A DNA stretch of 64,000 bases, taken from Parabacteroides gordonii MS-1 = DSM 23371. Its GTDB lineage: Bacteria > Bacteroidota > Bacteroidia > Bacteroidales > Tannerellaceae. Location: positions 2,035,088-2,099,087 of the forward strand of contig NZ_KQ033919.1 in the NCBI RefSeq assembly GCF_000969825.1. The letters are read 5' to 3'. The notes beneath the pieces were generated by a model, which ran no database searches, was not told the origin of the DNA, and saw only the letters and a program-made list of their open reading frames with translations. Made by a program: the position numbers and the translations under genes. Below, piece by piece: positions 17,774 to 27,268 of this stretch; position 1 is the first letter of the stretch; every line of letters starts with the position of its first letter.

Positions 17774-18088
17774 TTATTTCAGTCTATCCAGTAGACGCAG
17801 AGGATTTTGGCGGCAATCCCAAATCGAAGCAATATAAATATTCTTCTTTTCTATATAGTAGACAATCTTGTAATTACTTTCTATCATAGAACGGTAACAT
17901 TTCTGACGATCTCTTAATAGCTCTTCTATCCCTCCCATTTCCGGAAATATAGCCAAACGCTCTGATGCATCTACAATTGCATTAAACAACTTAACTGCCG
18001 TTGCTTCACTTTTATACTCATTATAATAAGTATATATTCCATTTAACTCATCCAGAGCAGGTTCTGTCCAAACTACTTCTGTTGCCAT
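17774..18088 (-). CDS. RelE/ParE-family toxin
   Basis: This 104-residue protein has the ParE/RelE fold pattern: WTEPALDELNGIYTYY at the N-terminus, a basic central part, and KIVYYIEKKNIYIASIWDCRQNP near the end. Members inhibit gyrase (ParE) or cut mRNA (RelE); this sequence looks more like ParE. Its start overlaps the end of the antitoxin gene by 16 bp, the common translational coupling in such pairs. Target and activity are inferred from family only. Confidence 0.82.
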   Translation of the reverse strand: MATEVVWTEPALDELNGIYTYYNEYKSEATAVKLFNAIVDASERLAIFPEMGGIEELLRDRQKCYRSMIESNYKIVYYIEKKNIYIASIWDCRQNPLRLLDRLK

Positions 18089-18339
18089 AACTTCAGTTTT
18101 TCACGAACCTGTTCGGTTGTAAAAACACGTCCTTCTGCAACTGCCTTCTCCGCCTCATCCAATCGCTTATTCACCTCTTCCAATGTATAAACGCAAGGCC
18201 GCTGCTTTTCTGCTAAGATATGCTTCTTTATCTTATTATAAGCAACTTCCAAACGAGATAATAGCTCGTCATTATCGACAGTATTGATAATATCCTGTAT
18301 GAGGTTCAGTTTACGAGCCTGTAATTCTAGTTGTGTCAT
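18073..18339 (-). CDS. Antitoxin of the ParE-type pair
   Basis: The 88-residue helical protein lies just upstream of the toxin and overlaps it by 16 bp. It has a long helical N-terminus and a C-terminal segment FTTEQVREKLKLW. That segment resembles the repeated segment of the second antitoxin in this window (56029-56328). No classical HTH is obvious, although a promoter-embedded dyad upstream suggests autoregulation by the pair. The C-terminal part probably wraps the toxin. Confidence 0.78.
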   Translation of the reverse strand: MTQLELQARKLNLIQDIINTVDNDELLSRLEVAYNKIKKHILAEKQRPCVYTLEEVNKRLDEAEKAVAEGRVFTTEQVREKLKLWQQK

Positions 18340-18374
18340 AATCTATACCCTTCCTTTAGTATTTGTAACAGAAG

Positions 18375-18418
18375 CAAATGTACATCTTTGCTCCATAAAA
18401 AGCAAATGATGTACATTT
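18375..18418 (-). promoter_or_regulatory. Toxin-antitoxin promoter with operator dyad
   Basis: On the minus strand, a -33 TTTG (18406-18403), a 20-bp spacer and a -7 TACATTTG (18382-18375) form a perfect Bacteroidetes promoter. The arms AAATGTACATC (376-386) and ATGTACATTT (409-418) form an inverted repeat across it. The pair likely represses itself here. Confidence 0.7.
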
Positions 18419-18445
18419 TTTATAGGGTGGTTCAACTGCCCTCCC

Positions 18446-20869
18446 TTACTCATACCGCAACGACCGGGCAGGTTTGCTAAGGATTGTTTTAGCAGTCTGC
18501 CAGCCTATGGTAAGCAGGGAGATCACACACAACAAAATCACCGGAACGAGGAAGAACCAGGCTTTCCAGTCGGTGCGGAAAGAGTAATGACTCAGCCAGC
18601 CGTCCATTATCCATCCTGACAGCGGAAGGGCAATAACTATCGCAATGCCGATCAGGATAAAAAACTCGCGGCCTAATTCATAGAACAATTGTAGCTTCGA
18701 CGCCCCCAATACTTTACGGATACCCATTTCACGTACACGGGTCGAGCAGGAGAACATCACCAACACCCAAAGCCCCATGCAGGAAATAAAGATCGCCAGT
18801 ATGGCAAAGAGAGCAACGATCAACCCGAATACTTCGTCCTGGCGGTATTGCTGGTCGAAGAACTGGTCGAGGAAGAAGTAGTCGTAGCTGGAGTCGGGGA
18901 AATAACGGTTCCAGACCGCTTCCGACTGTTGTACCAGTTCGCGGGGATTACCGTTTTCCATCACAACGGAGATATAACGCTGTTTCATCCAACTCAATTT
19001 ATCATGCAAGGCAAACAAGATAGGCGTATAATCTTTGTTCAGGGATTGCTGGTGATAATCCTTCACCACCCCGATGATCTGCATAGGCTGATCGACCGTC
19101 TCCACCGAAAGACGTTCCCCCAGCGCGGCGTCGGCAGAAGCAAAACCGAGTATACGGACAGCCGCTTCATTCAGGACGATATTGTAAACGTCGCCACCGA
19201 AATCCTCGGCAAAACCACGGCCGGCAACAAACTCCAGGTCGTACGCATCCAGGTAATACACGTCGCAGCTAAGCATTTCCAGCAGACGGGTCTGCTTGGT
19301 GGCATCGCTCAGGCGGACGATGGAAAGGAAGTCGGCAACCTCCGTCCCGGGAACAGCTCCGGAAACAGTTACATTCTTCACGGAAGGCAAAGACTTCAAC
19401 TCTCTCTTCATCGCGGCCAGCTTCGTAGACAGCTCCTCACAATGAGCCGGGAATTTCAGCACCAGCGTCTGATCCGTACGGACACCCAGCGAAGCACTCC
19501 GCATATATTGCAACTGAGCATATACGATCAACGTCCCGCACAGCAAAGCCAGCGACGCGGTATACTGCAACACCACCAGCACCTTGCGGGTGATCGTCGC
19601 ATTCTTCGTATGCGTAAACTTCCCTTTCAGCATCCGGATCGGCTTGATACCGGAAAGGATCGTTGCCGGATAGAAGCCGGACAAGAACACGCCCAGAGCA
19701 AAGATCAATAGCAGCATCCATCCCAGCGAGGTCGTAACCCAGACAGAGAAACCCAGGTCGCGCCCGGTCAGGTTATTGAATGCAGGCATCAGCGCTTCCA
19801 TCAATCCAATGGCGAGCACAAAAGCGATCCCGTTCGTCACCAACGACTCAAACAGGAACTGTGCCACGATCTGCCGCCGTCCGGCTCCCGAAGCGCGGCG
19901 TATGCCGATCTCCTTAGCCCGCTCCATCGAACGGGCCACCGTCATATTGATATAGTTGATCCAGGCGATACAAAGGATAGCCAGCGCCGTACAGATCAGC
20001 ACCAGCATGGAGGAGCTGTTGCCTTTCGTCTCCGGTTCGTAAGCCTTCTGGGGCGTCAGGTGGATATCGCGCAGGTTAGTCAGTTCGATAGCCCAGGTCT
20101 TATTCTTCAGGGCTTCTTCCGTCTTATACTTCTCCGCCATCGCCGGGAAGGCATCTTCCACCTGTTTCTTCAGGGCGGGCGATTTCAGCAGGACATATGA
20201 ATAGACTTCGTGGCGATACCAATATTCATCCATCCATTTCGGAAGGGTTTCATACGAAATCATCATGCTGTAACGCACATGCGAATTGATAGGCATATCC
20301 TTCATCACACCGGTCACTTCACAGGCTTCTTCACCGATATTGCTGCGGAAGATCAGTATCTTTCCGATCGGATCGGCTCCCTTGAAATATTTACGGGCGA
20401 TGCGTTCGGTAATGACCACTTTGTTCGGGCCGTCCAGACAGGTGTTCTTATCTCCCTTCAACAGATCGAAGTCGAAGAAGTTAAAGTAATTCTTTTCGCC
20501 GTAACCGATGTTTGTTTCGCGATACAGGAGCTCGTTGTATTTAACGATCTGCTCCGGATAATACTGGCTTCCTACACGGGTGTAATCCTCTATGCCGGCC
20601 AGGTTGCGTTTCATGGCTGTGGCATATCCGGCGGAGCTGCTGGCCCAGTTGTCGGTCAGTTCCCCGTTCTCATAGAAGCGGGCTTCCACGCGGAAGATAC
20701 GGTCGGCGCGGCTATGCATGTCGTCGTAGCTGTACTCGAAGGCCACGTAGGTCAGGATCAGCATGGCGGCGGCCATACCGATTGCCAGGCCGAGTATGTT
20801 GATTGCGCTGAAGCCTTTCTTCTTCGTCAGGCTGCGAAGTGCGCTATTCCAATAGTTTGATATAATCAT
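18446..20869 (-). CDS. MacB/FtsX-type ABC transporter permease (second copy)
   Basis: The 807-residue membrane protein has two tandem MacB-periplasmic / FtsX halves. TM1 lies near residues 18-40, a periplasmic domain at about 45-280, and three TM segments at about 285-430. Then comes a second TM plus periplasmic domain, with three closing TMs (about 680-800). The motif REMGIRKVLGASK is the coupling helix. It is the last gene of a five-gene operon and is paralogous over its length to the permease at 21576-23981. Such proteins act as mechanotransmitters rather than channels. Confidence 0.88.
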   Translation of the reverse strand: MIISNYWNSALRSLTKKKGFSAINILGLAIGMAAAMLILTYVAFEYSYDDMHSRADRIFRVEARFYENGELTDNWASSSAGYATAMKRNLAGIEDYTRVGSQYYPEQIVKYNELLYRETNIGYGEKNYFNFFDFDLLKGDKNTCLDGPNKVVITERIARKYFKGADPIGKILIFRSNIGEEACEVTGVMKDMPINSHVRYSMMISYETLPKWMDEYWYRHEVYSYVLLKSPALKKQVEDAFPAMAEKYKTEEALKNKTWAIELTNLRDIHLTPQKAYEPETKGNSSSMLVLICTALAILCIAWINYINMTVARSMERAKEIGIRRASGAGRRQIVAQFLFESLVTNGIAFVLAIGLMEALMPAFNNLTGRDLGFSVWVTTSLGWMLLLIFALGVFLSGFYPATILSGIKPIRMLKGKFTHTKNATITRKVLVVLQYTASLALLCGTLIVYAQLQYMRSASLGVRTDQTLVLKFPAHCEELSTKLAAMKRELKSLPSVKNVTVSGAVPGTEVADFLSIVRLSDATKQTRLLEMLSCDVYYLDAYDLEFVAGRGFAEDFGGDVYNIVLNEAAVRILGFASADAALGERLSVETVDQPMQIIGVVKDYHQQSLNKDYTPILFALHDKLSWMKQRYISVVMENGNPRELVQQSEAVWNRYFPDSSYDYFFLDQFFDQQYRQDEVFGLIVALFAILAIFISCMGLWVLVMFSCSTRVREMGIRKVLGASKLQLFYELGREFFILIGIAIVIALPLSGWIMDGWLSHYSFRTDWKAWFFLVPVILLCVISLLTIGWQTAKTILSKPARSLRYE

Positions 20870-20889
20870 GATACTAGTTTTATTGCTTG

Positions 20890-21555
20890 TTACTTAGATA
20901 CGACCCGTCCGTCCAGCAGATGGATCACACGATGGGCGTAGGTGGCATCCCGCTGCGAGTGCGTCACGATCACGATCGTTGTTCCCTGGTTATTCAGTTC
21001 GCGCAACAGCTCCATCACTTCGACGCCGTTGGTCGAGTCCAGGTTACCGGTCGGCTCATCAGCCAGGATCAGCGGACAGTCGGTCACTACGGCACGGGCA
21101 ATGGCTACACGTTGCTGCTGGCCACCCGACAACTGCTGCGGGAAATGACCAGCACGATGGGCGATGTTCATCCGTTCCAGCACTTCCATCACCTTCTTTT
21201 TGCGTTCGCTCTTCTTGCCGTTCAGATAGACAAGCGGCAACTCCACATTCTCGTAGACGGTCAGTTCGTCTATCAGGTTGAAATTCTGGAAGACAAAGCC
21301 GATATTCCCTTTACGGAAAGCGGTGAGCTGGCTTTCGCTCATCTTATCGATCTCCTTATCGTCAAAATAATATTTGCCGGAAGTAGGCGAGTCGAGTGTC
21401 CCGAGGATATTCAGCAGGGTAGATTTACCGCAACCCGAAGGCCCCATGATGGCAACAAATTCGCCTTTCTTTATCTCGAGGCTTACTTCATTCAATGCTT
21501 TGGTCTGTACGTCTTCGGTGGTGAAGATCATAGACAGGTTCTCTGTTTTAATCAT
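20890..21555 (-). CDS. ABC transporter ATPase of the efflux operon
   Basis: The 221-residue MacB/LolD-type ATPase has Walker [10 protein letters not shown], the signature LSGGQQQR, Walker [14 protein letters not shown] and the switch His in VTHSQRDA. It powers the two flanking permeases. Its place between two paralogous permease genes suggests it serves a heterodimer. Spacing to both neighbours is about 20 bp, so all are one transcript. Confidence 0.92.
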   Translation of the reverse strand: MIKTENLSMIFTTEDVQTKALNEVSLEIKKGEFVAIMGPSGCGKSTLLNILGTLDSPTSGKYYFDDKEIDKMSESQLTAFRKGNIGFVFQNFNLIDELTVYENVELPLVYLNGKKSERKKKVMEVLERMNIAHRAGHFPQQLSGGQQQRVAIARAVVTDCPLILADEPTGNLDSTNGVEVMELLRELNNQGTTIVIVTHSQRDATYAHRVIHLLDGRVVSK

Positions 21556-21575
21556 ATCATGTTCTGTTTTATAAA

Positions 21576-23981
21576 TTATTCACTCCTTAATATATGCATC
21601 GGTTTCAGGCGGATGATACGCCATACCTGACGAACCACCGTAAGGAAGGCGATCAACATCAGCAGGGCAAAAGCGACGGCATACACCCACCAGGGCTGCG
21701 AAATATGGAAAGCATAGCCTTCCAGCCAGTTGTTCATCAGAAACGCGGAAACGGGGATACCGATCACGGAAGCCAGCACCGTAAGGAGTAATAATTCACG
21801 CGTCAAAACTACAAAAAGATTTGCTTTCCCTGCACCGAGCACCTTCCGGATGCCGATTTCTCTCACCCGTGCCAAGGTAGAGAAGAGCGTCACCACCCAC
21901 AGCCCCAGACAGGCAACGAAGACGGCCAGCAGGGCGGAACAGGCAAACATCCAACCGAAGTTCCTGTCCGCCTTATATTGGTTATCATTAAAATCATCGA
22001 GGAAGAAGTAAGAGAACAGCGAAGTCGGGAAGAAATCGCGGTAGGTCTGTTCTATCTCCGCCAGGCGGGCAGCATCGATCGTTCCGTCCATGCGGAGGGA
22101 TATATAAGGTGTCCCGATAAACGGCACGCGTTCTTTGATAAAGAAGATGATCGGTTTATAAGGGACAGCCAGCGACTGCTGATGATAATTCTTTGCCACA
22201 CCGATTATCTGGAGAGGTTCTTCCACGACTTCCATCGACAACTGCTTGCCTAAAGCGGCTTCGGCGGAAGGGAAACCGAGCAGGCTGACGGCTTCTTCAT
22301 TCAGGACGACTTTATTCAACTCATCCCCGTATGCTTCGGAGAAACCTCTGCCGCACACCATTTCGGGCGAATATGTCGGCAGATAATCATAATCGACGGC
22401 AAACATCTGGATCAGTTTGCTCTCCGTCTGGTCGCTTCCGTAAAGTCGGTTGGTGAAATAGTTGGCGACCTCCACGCCCGGGACGGCACCGGAGACTGTA
22501 ACTTGCCGCATATAGGATTTCTGCAATAACTGCTTTTTAAAGCTCTCCATCTTCACAGACATATCGCTGGTGAAAGAGGGATATTTCAGCACCAGTATCT
22601 GTTTGAACGAAGCGGATGCCGTCTCATTCTGCATATACCGCACCTGGCCGACAACAACGAACGTTCCTGTTATCAAGATAAACGAAGCGACGAACTGCAC
22701 GACAATCAGCGCTTTCCGTATCGTATTCCCTTTCCGGCTATGCAGCAATTGCCCGCGCATAATGGCTGAAGGACGAATACCGGTCAGCAGATAGGAAGGA
22801 TATAATCCGGTAAACAGCGTCCCCGCCACGATCATAGCCAACACCAGCCCCCAGAAGCCGGGTTGCAGCAACGAATCCGCTCCGAAGTCCTGCCCGGCCC
22901 AGGTATAGACGAAAGGAAGCAACACCTCCAGCCATCCCAAAGCGATCAGGGCTGCCAGCAGGTTGACGATGCCTGCTTCCATCAATCCCTGGAAAAGCAT
23001 CTGCCGGCGGGAAGCGCCGAATGCCTTCCGCACACCGAACTCTTTCCCGCGTTCCAGAAAGCGGGCAACCATCAGGTTCAGGGCATTCACCCAACCGATC
23101 AGAAGCAGGGCAATCGCCATCACAGAAAGGATATAGACTGCTGTACGGCTCCCCTTCGTCTCTTTTTCGTACGATTTCTGCGGGGTTAGATGGATCTCTT
23201 TCAACGGGATCAGTTCGACCCGCCAGTTCTTATGCTTCAGTGCCGCTGTCTTATATTTGTCGGAGATAGCACGGAAAGCCTTTGCGATCTCCGCAGGGTC
23301 TTTCCCCGGTTCCAGGCGGACATAAGTATAAACGCCATGAACATACCAGATATCCTGCCGCTCCTTTGGAATGGTGGCGTACGAAAGCAGGAAATCATAA
23401 TGCAGGTGCGAGTTGACCGGCATATCGGCAATCACACCGGTCACTTCAAAATGCTGTTCTGCCGTGGCGGTGCGGAAAGTCAGAATCTTTCCCAACGGCT
23501 CCGCCCCGCCGAAATAACGGTGGGCGGCACTCGCTGTCAACACCACAGTGTTAGGTCGAACCAACTGACCTTCCCTCTCCCCTTTCAGGATCGGGAAATT
23601 GAACAGCTCGAAGAAAGAAGGCTCGGCATAGCAATACCGTTCTTCGGCAAACTGTTTATCTTGATATGTAACTACCTGCTCACGATCCTGCGCCGTCAGC
23701 CGGACATACTTCTCGATGCCGGGAATCTCACGGCTCATGGCCGGGGCATGCCCGAAAGAGGTGGTTGCCCAGTTATCGGTCAGTGTTTCCCCTTCATAGA
23801 GGCGGCTTTCCACCCGGTAGACGCGATCGCCGTCGTGGAAAGTATCATAGCTCAGTTCGAAACGGACATAGAGCAGGATCAACAGGGCGGCAGAGATACA
23901 GACGGACAGGCCGAATATATTGATCACCGAAAGCGACTTCCGCGCCCGCTGGCTTTTTATGACTTGCGACAGGTAATCCAT
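21576..23981 (-). CDS. MacB/FtsX-type ABC transporter permease (first copy)
   Basis: The 801-residue permease has the same two-half layout as the gene at 18446-20869. The two share segments such as GKIL-FR, VTGV--DMP-NSH and REIGIRKVLGA. The pair probably arose by duplication and acts as a heterodimer with the ATPase coded between them. Neighbours upstream are the adaptor and the outer-membrane factor, pointing to export of a small molecule or peptide across the whole envelope. Confidence 0.88.
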   Translation of the reverse strand: MDYLSQVIKSQRARKSLSVINIFGLSVCISAALLILLYVRFELSYDTFHDGDRVYRVESRLYEGETLTDNWATTSFGHAPAMSREIPGIEKYVRLTAQDREQVVTYQDKQFAEERYCYAEPSFFELFNFPILKGEREGQLVRPNTVVLTASAAHRYFGGAEPLGKILTFRTATAEQHFEVTGVIADMPVNSHLHYDFLLSYATIPKERQDIWYVHGVYTYVRLEPGKDPAEIAKAFRAISDKYKTAALKHKNWRVELIPLKEIHLTPQKSYEKETKGSRTAVYILSVMAIALLLIGWVNALNLMVARFLERGKEFGVRKAFGASRRQMLFQGLMEAGIVNLLAALIALGWLEVLLPFVYTWAGQDFGADSLLQPGFWGLVLAMIVAGTLFTGLYPSYLLTGIRPSAIMRGQLLHSRKGNTIRKALIVVQFVASFILITGTFVVVGQVRYMQNETASASFKQILVLKYPSFTSDMSVKMESFKKQLLQKSYMRQVTVSGAVPGVEVANYFTNRLYGSDQTESKLIQMFAVDYDYLPTYSPEMVCGRGFSEAYGDELNKVVLNEEAVSLLGFPSAEAALGKQLSMEVVEEPLQIIGVAKNYHQQSLAVPYKPIIFFIKERVPFIGTPYISLRMDGTIDAARLAEIEQTYRDFFPTSLFSYFFLDDFNDNQYKADRNFGWMFACSALLAVFVACLGLWVVTLFSTLARVREIGIRKVLGAGKANLFVVLTRELLLLTVLASVIGIPVSAFLMNNWLEGYAFHISQPWWVYAVAFALLMLIAFLTVVRQVWRIIRLKPMHILRSE

Positions 23982-23993
23982 ATTATTAGTTTA

Positions 23994-25253
23994 TTATCTG
24001 ATTATTAAACGCTCGTTCTCACCGAACAATTCATACCCGGAAATGATCACTTTCTCGCCCGGCTTCAATCCTTCGGTCACTTCATAATACTGCGGGTTCT
24101 GACGGCCTATCTTCACCGGGCGGCGGCGGGCGGTCGTTTCATCTTCATCCACGACATACATATACAGGCCGCCGCTTGCCTGGTAGAAGCTACCGCGGGG
24201 AACCAGGATGGCCTGCACCGGATCGCCCAGTTGCAGGTTGAGGTGATAGGTTTGCCCTGCACGGATATTCTCCGGACGATCGGAAGTGAAATGAAGGTCG
24301 GTACGGAACTGTCCTTCGCGCACTTCGGGATAAACTTTGGTCACTTCCATATTGAACAGTTTCCCTTCGCGCTCAAAGCTGGCGGGCAGGCCGGGCATGA
24401 CGCGCTCCACATAATGTTCGTCTATCTTGGCTTCCACCTTCAGTTCCGGAGTAATGACCTGGCCGATACGTTCCCCTTGCGCGATAGACTGGCCGATCTG
24501 GGCTTCCAGGTTACCCAGCTGGCCGCTTACGGGCGCTTTCACCTTCAGGTTCTCCAGACGTTCGCGGACAAGGGCGAGGCTTCGTTTCATATTGCGGATG
24601 TTCTCGTCCAAGCTCTCCAACTGGCTGCTGCGGAAGAGGTCGTCCTGCTTGATGCGTTGGTCTACCACATCCAGTTGGTCGCGGGCGGCATCGTAGTCTT
24701 CTTTCGCCTGCAGATAATCTTCGCGGGCCAGCAGTTGTTTGTTATAAAGGCGTTCGTATTGCCGGTAACGGCGTTCCTTCTGAACCAGTTCTTTGCTGAG
24801 GCCGATCCGATCCTGCTTCAGGCGAAGATGTTCCTGTTCCATGCTCAGGCGGGTATTGCGAAGTTCGTTTTCCTGATACGCCAGGTCGGCTTCGCTTTGC
24901 AGGATACCGATATTCAGGAGCGGGTTGCTCAGACGCAGGATCACGTCACCGGCTTTCACCTGTGCCCCTTCCTCAATCAGACGTTCTTCCACACGCCCTC
25001 CTTCGATGGCATCCAGATAGATGATACGGTCGGGAATGACCTGCCCGATCACGCGGATATAGTCGTTAAACTCTCCCTGGGTGACGGCCGAAATAGTCAG
25101 CCGCTCCTTATCCACCTTCATGGAAGAAGTCGTGTCGCGAAAGATAAAATAGAGGATGCAGACGATCAGGAAGCCCCCGCCCGCTATCGCATAAATATGT
25201 TTCTTCTTCAAACGGGATTTCCGTTCGATCCGGGTATCCATGTTGTTGTTCAT
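23994..25253 (-). CDS. HlyD/MacA-type periplasmic adaptor
   Basis: The 419-residue protein has one N-terminal TM anchor (IYAIAGGGFLIVCILYFIF). It has a biotinyl-lipoyl-like half before and after a long coiled coil (about residues 110-240), and closing beta-barrel domains. It links the inner-membrane pump to the TolC-like channel. It starts 15 bp after the tolC-like gene ends. Its length and the coiled coil match MacA-type adaptors. Confidence 0.9.
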   Translation of the reverse strand: MNNNMDTRIERKSRLKKKHIYAIAGGGFLIVCILYFIFRDTTSSMKVDKERLTISAVTQGEFNDYIRVIGQVIPDRIIYLDAIEGGRVEERLIEEGAQVKAGDVILRLSNPLLNIGILQSEADLAYQENELRNTRLSMEQEHLRLKQDRIGLSKELVQKERRYRQYERLYNKQLLAREDYLQAKEDYDAARDQLDVVDQRIKQDDLFRSSQLESLDENIRNMKRSLALVRERLENLKVKAPVSGQLGNLEAQIGQSIAQGERIGQVITPELKVEAKIDEHYVERVMPGLPASFEREGKLFNMEVTKVYPEVREGQFRTDLHFTSDRPENIRAGQTYHLNLQLGDPVQAILVPRGSFYQASGGLYMYVVDEDETTARRRPVKIGRQNPQYYEVTEGLKPGEKVIISGYELFGENERLIIR

Positions 25254-25268
25254 AGTATATTATCGTGT

Positions 25269-26636
25269 TTATTTTATTCCTAAAAATGATCCTGACTGAT
25301 AGAAGCGCACCATACGTTCTTTCAGGTCATATTGTAATTGCGTGCGCATCAGTTCGGCTTTTGCCAGGATATATAAATTCCGCTTTTCCATCAGCTCGAA
25401 TACGGAGATCATGCCTTCCTCCCACCGCTGTTCATTCTCTTTCAGCGTAGTCGTTGCCGTGCGAAGTTGTAACTCAGCCTGCCAATGTTCCTGCGCGGCG
25501 GCCTGCAACGACAGGCAGGCTTCTTCTATCTCCTTATATAAAGAGATACGCTGCTGGTCGTTGTCATTCCTGATCTTCCGAAGACGGAAACGTTCTTTCC
25601 GTACTGAAGTAATACGCGAAAGCCCGCTAAAGATCGGGATAGAAACCCTGACGCCAATATATTTATTCAAATTATTCTTCATCTGGTTGCTAAAAGAGGT
25701 TATATTCCCCTGTTCGTCCCGCTCCGTATCGTAATAACCGGAATAAAGGCTGAACTCCGCACGGATAGAGGGAGAGAAAGCCCCCGAAGCAATAGCCAGC
25801 GACTTGCGCGAAGCCTTTTCGCGTAGCTCCATGATACGGAACTGGGGCAACGCCTCTTCCGACTGCAAATAGACATCTTCTGCCGAAAGATCCTGTAGAA
25901 GGGGGATTTCCCGGCCGGTTATATCCTCACCACCGATCACCAACGTATCTGTCCCCCTCATCTGCAACAGTTCTTTAAGAGCCAGCAGGGAAAGGCGGCA
26001 ACTGTTCTCCTTCACCGTTTCCTGGTAGATATCAGACTGTAAACGGGCTTTTACCTCCTGCAAGTCGGATGGTGCACGCAATCCGAGGTCAACAAATTCG
26101 AGCATCTGCTCATGATACCGTTCGCTCAGTTTCCGTTGCTCGGAAGCCAGCTCATACATTTTCTTATCAAAAAGAAGCAGATAATAGGCGTCCATCACTT
26201 CAAAGGCGATCCGGTTTTCTTCCACCTTCTCCGTCAATCCGCCGATCTGTTTGTTCAAGCGGGTAAACTGTGCACGGTTCACACGGGTGAAGCCATCGAA
26301 CACAGGCAACGAAATATCCAGTCCCATCGTACTTTCCAAGAAAGAAGAGGAAGTGTACATATTCGTCTTGGGATCGACCGAACGCCCCAAACGTTTCCCT
26401 AGAGCGCCGGATGTACTGACCGAAGGCAGAAAATCGCCGATGGCAGCAGCAAAGTCTTCACCGGCGATACGGGTGTCGAGCCGGCTGTTTTTCAGGCTCA
26501 CATTCCTTTCTATGGCATACTGCATACAGGAGTCGACCGACCAGGAAGTAGTCTGAGCATGTATTCCCGGCATACAGCCTGCAAGTAGCAGGATGGCAAG
26601 CCGCAATCCATATTTTGTTGTTATTTGTGTATTCAT
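25269..26636 (-). CDS. TolC-family outer-membrane efflux channel
   Basis: The 455-residue protein has a signal peptide ending GIHAQ and two OEP repeats of long helices. Examples are the segments around ISVFELMEKRNLYILAKAEL and the matching one in the first half. I choose the ATG at 26636 over the longer frame because the next 16-31 bp upstream hold a sigma-54 promoter. With that promoter, transcription would start about 4 bases before the ATG, so the mRNA would be almost leaderless. It is the first gene of the five-gene efflux operon. Confidence 0.88.
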   Translation of the reverse strand: MNTQITTKYGLRLAILLLAGCMPGIHAQTTSWSVDSCMQYAIERNVSLKNSRLDTRIAGEDFAAAIGDFLPSVSTSGALGKRLGRSVDPKTNMYTSSSFLESTMGLDISLPVFDGFTRVNRAQFTRLNKQIGGLTEKVEENRIAFEVMDAYYLLLFDKKMYELASEQRKLSERYHEQMLEFVDLGLRAPSDLQEVKARLQSDIYQETVKENSCRLSLLALKELLQMRGTDTLVIGGEDITGREIPLLQDLSAEDVYLQSEEALPQFRIMELREKASRKSLAIASGAFSPSIRAEFSLYSGYYDTERDEQGNITSFSNQMKNNLNKYIGVRVSIPIFSGLSRITSVRKERFRLRKIRNDNDQQRISLYKEIEEACLSLQAAAQEHWQAELQLRTATTTLKENEQRWEEGMISVFELMEKRNLYILAKAELMRTQLQYDLKERMVRFYQSGSFLGIK

Positions 26637-26650
26637 CTTGTAAATGAATA

Positions 26651-26666
26651 GGCAAAACACGTGCCA
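26651..26666 (-). promoter_or_regulatory. Sigma-54 promoter of the efflux operon
   Basis: On the minus strand this reads TGGCAC-GTGTT-TTGCC, an exact match to the -24/-12 consensus TGGCAC-N5-TTGC. It lies directly upstream of the tolC-like ATG. No TAnnTTTG box is seen nearby. Confidence 0.8.
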
Positions 26667-26719
26667 CAAAAATGACATCCCAATAATCAAGGCGTGCCAT
26701 TTCAGCACCTCCGTCAAGT

Positions 26720-26757
26720 GTCAAAATATTTGACGCCCGATTGTCAACTATTTTGAC
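26720..26757. promoter_or_regulatory. Two enhancer dyads for the NtrC-type regulator
   Basis: GTCAAAATATTTGAC (26720-26734) and GTCAACTATTTTGAC (26743-26757) are 15-bp dyads spaced 23 bp. They lie about 65-95 bp upstream of the sigma-54 promoter. The same motif stands before the regulator gene (28285-28299). Confidence 0.75.
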
Positions 26758-27089
26758 GGTGCGCATTGCGGTCGAAGCCAGAAAAAGGTAAACAAAGATG
26801 ACTCATATCTGGCAATAGGTGAAACACTCATATCATTTCCTTTTTACATGATAAAAAAGCATTAAAACCGTTCACTGTTCACCTGGCAGAGTGCGACGGC
26901 ATGCAAATCAATGGATAAGACGCTTATTTCCCAGGTGAATGGTCACTCAAAAAGGTGAATGGTTTATACGAACCTTTCACCCTCGTCTTATCCGGATTAC
27001 TTATTTTTACAGCTTATACTATTGCTCAGTAAATAAAAGGTCTGAACTGATTAAGGTCAATATTATAGCTTATTTACTTAACGACTAAC

Positions 27090-27155
27090 GTCGATAAGCT
27101 TGCTGAGCATCGTCGCAAAGCTTAACAACTAAGGTCGCAAAGCTTAACGATGGCG
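27090..27155. repeat. Three 22-bp units with AAGCTT cores
   Basis: GTCGATAAGCTT, GTCGCAAAGCTT and GTCGCAAAGCTT begin at 27090, 27112 and 27134, exactly 22 bp apart. The core is TCGnnAAGCTTnnCGA in the third unit. A weaker unit ending TACTTAACGA precedes them near 27070. Confidence 0.8.
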
Positions 27156-27268
27156 GTGTCCGGATTTATAAGTAATAACTAAAGAGTTAGTTTGCAATAG
27201 GTTTAATGGTAATGGATAATAAGAGGAAAGATACTTTTTAAGTTGCCGGATAAATACTTATATATAGG

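Noticed and set aside
18848-19711. Plus-strand frame opposite the efflux permease
   Set aside because: Shadow of a clear MacB/FtsX gene; composition rich in His and Arg as is usual for such shadows.
24231-25283. Long plus-strand frame of 350 codons opposite the adaptor gene
   Set aside because: Shadow of the HlyD-type gene, with no recognisable domain and no promoter.
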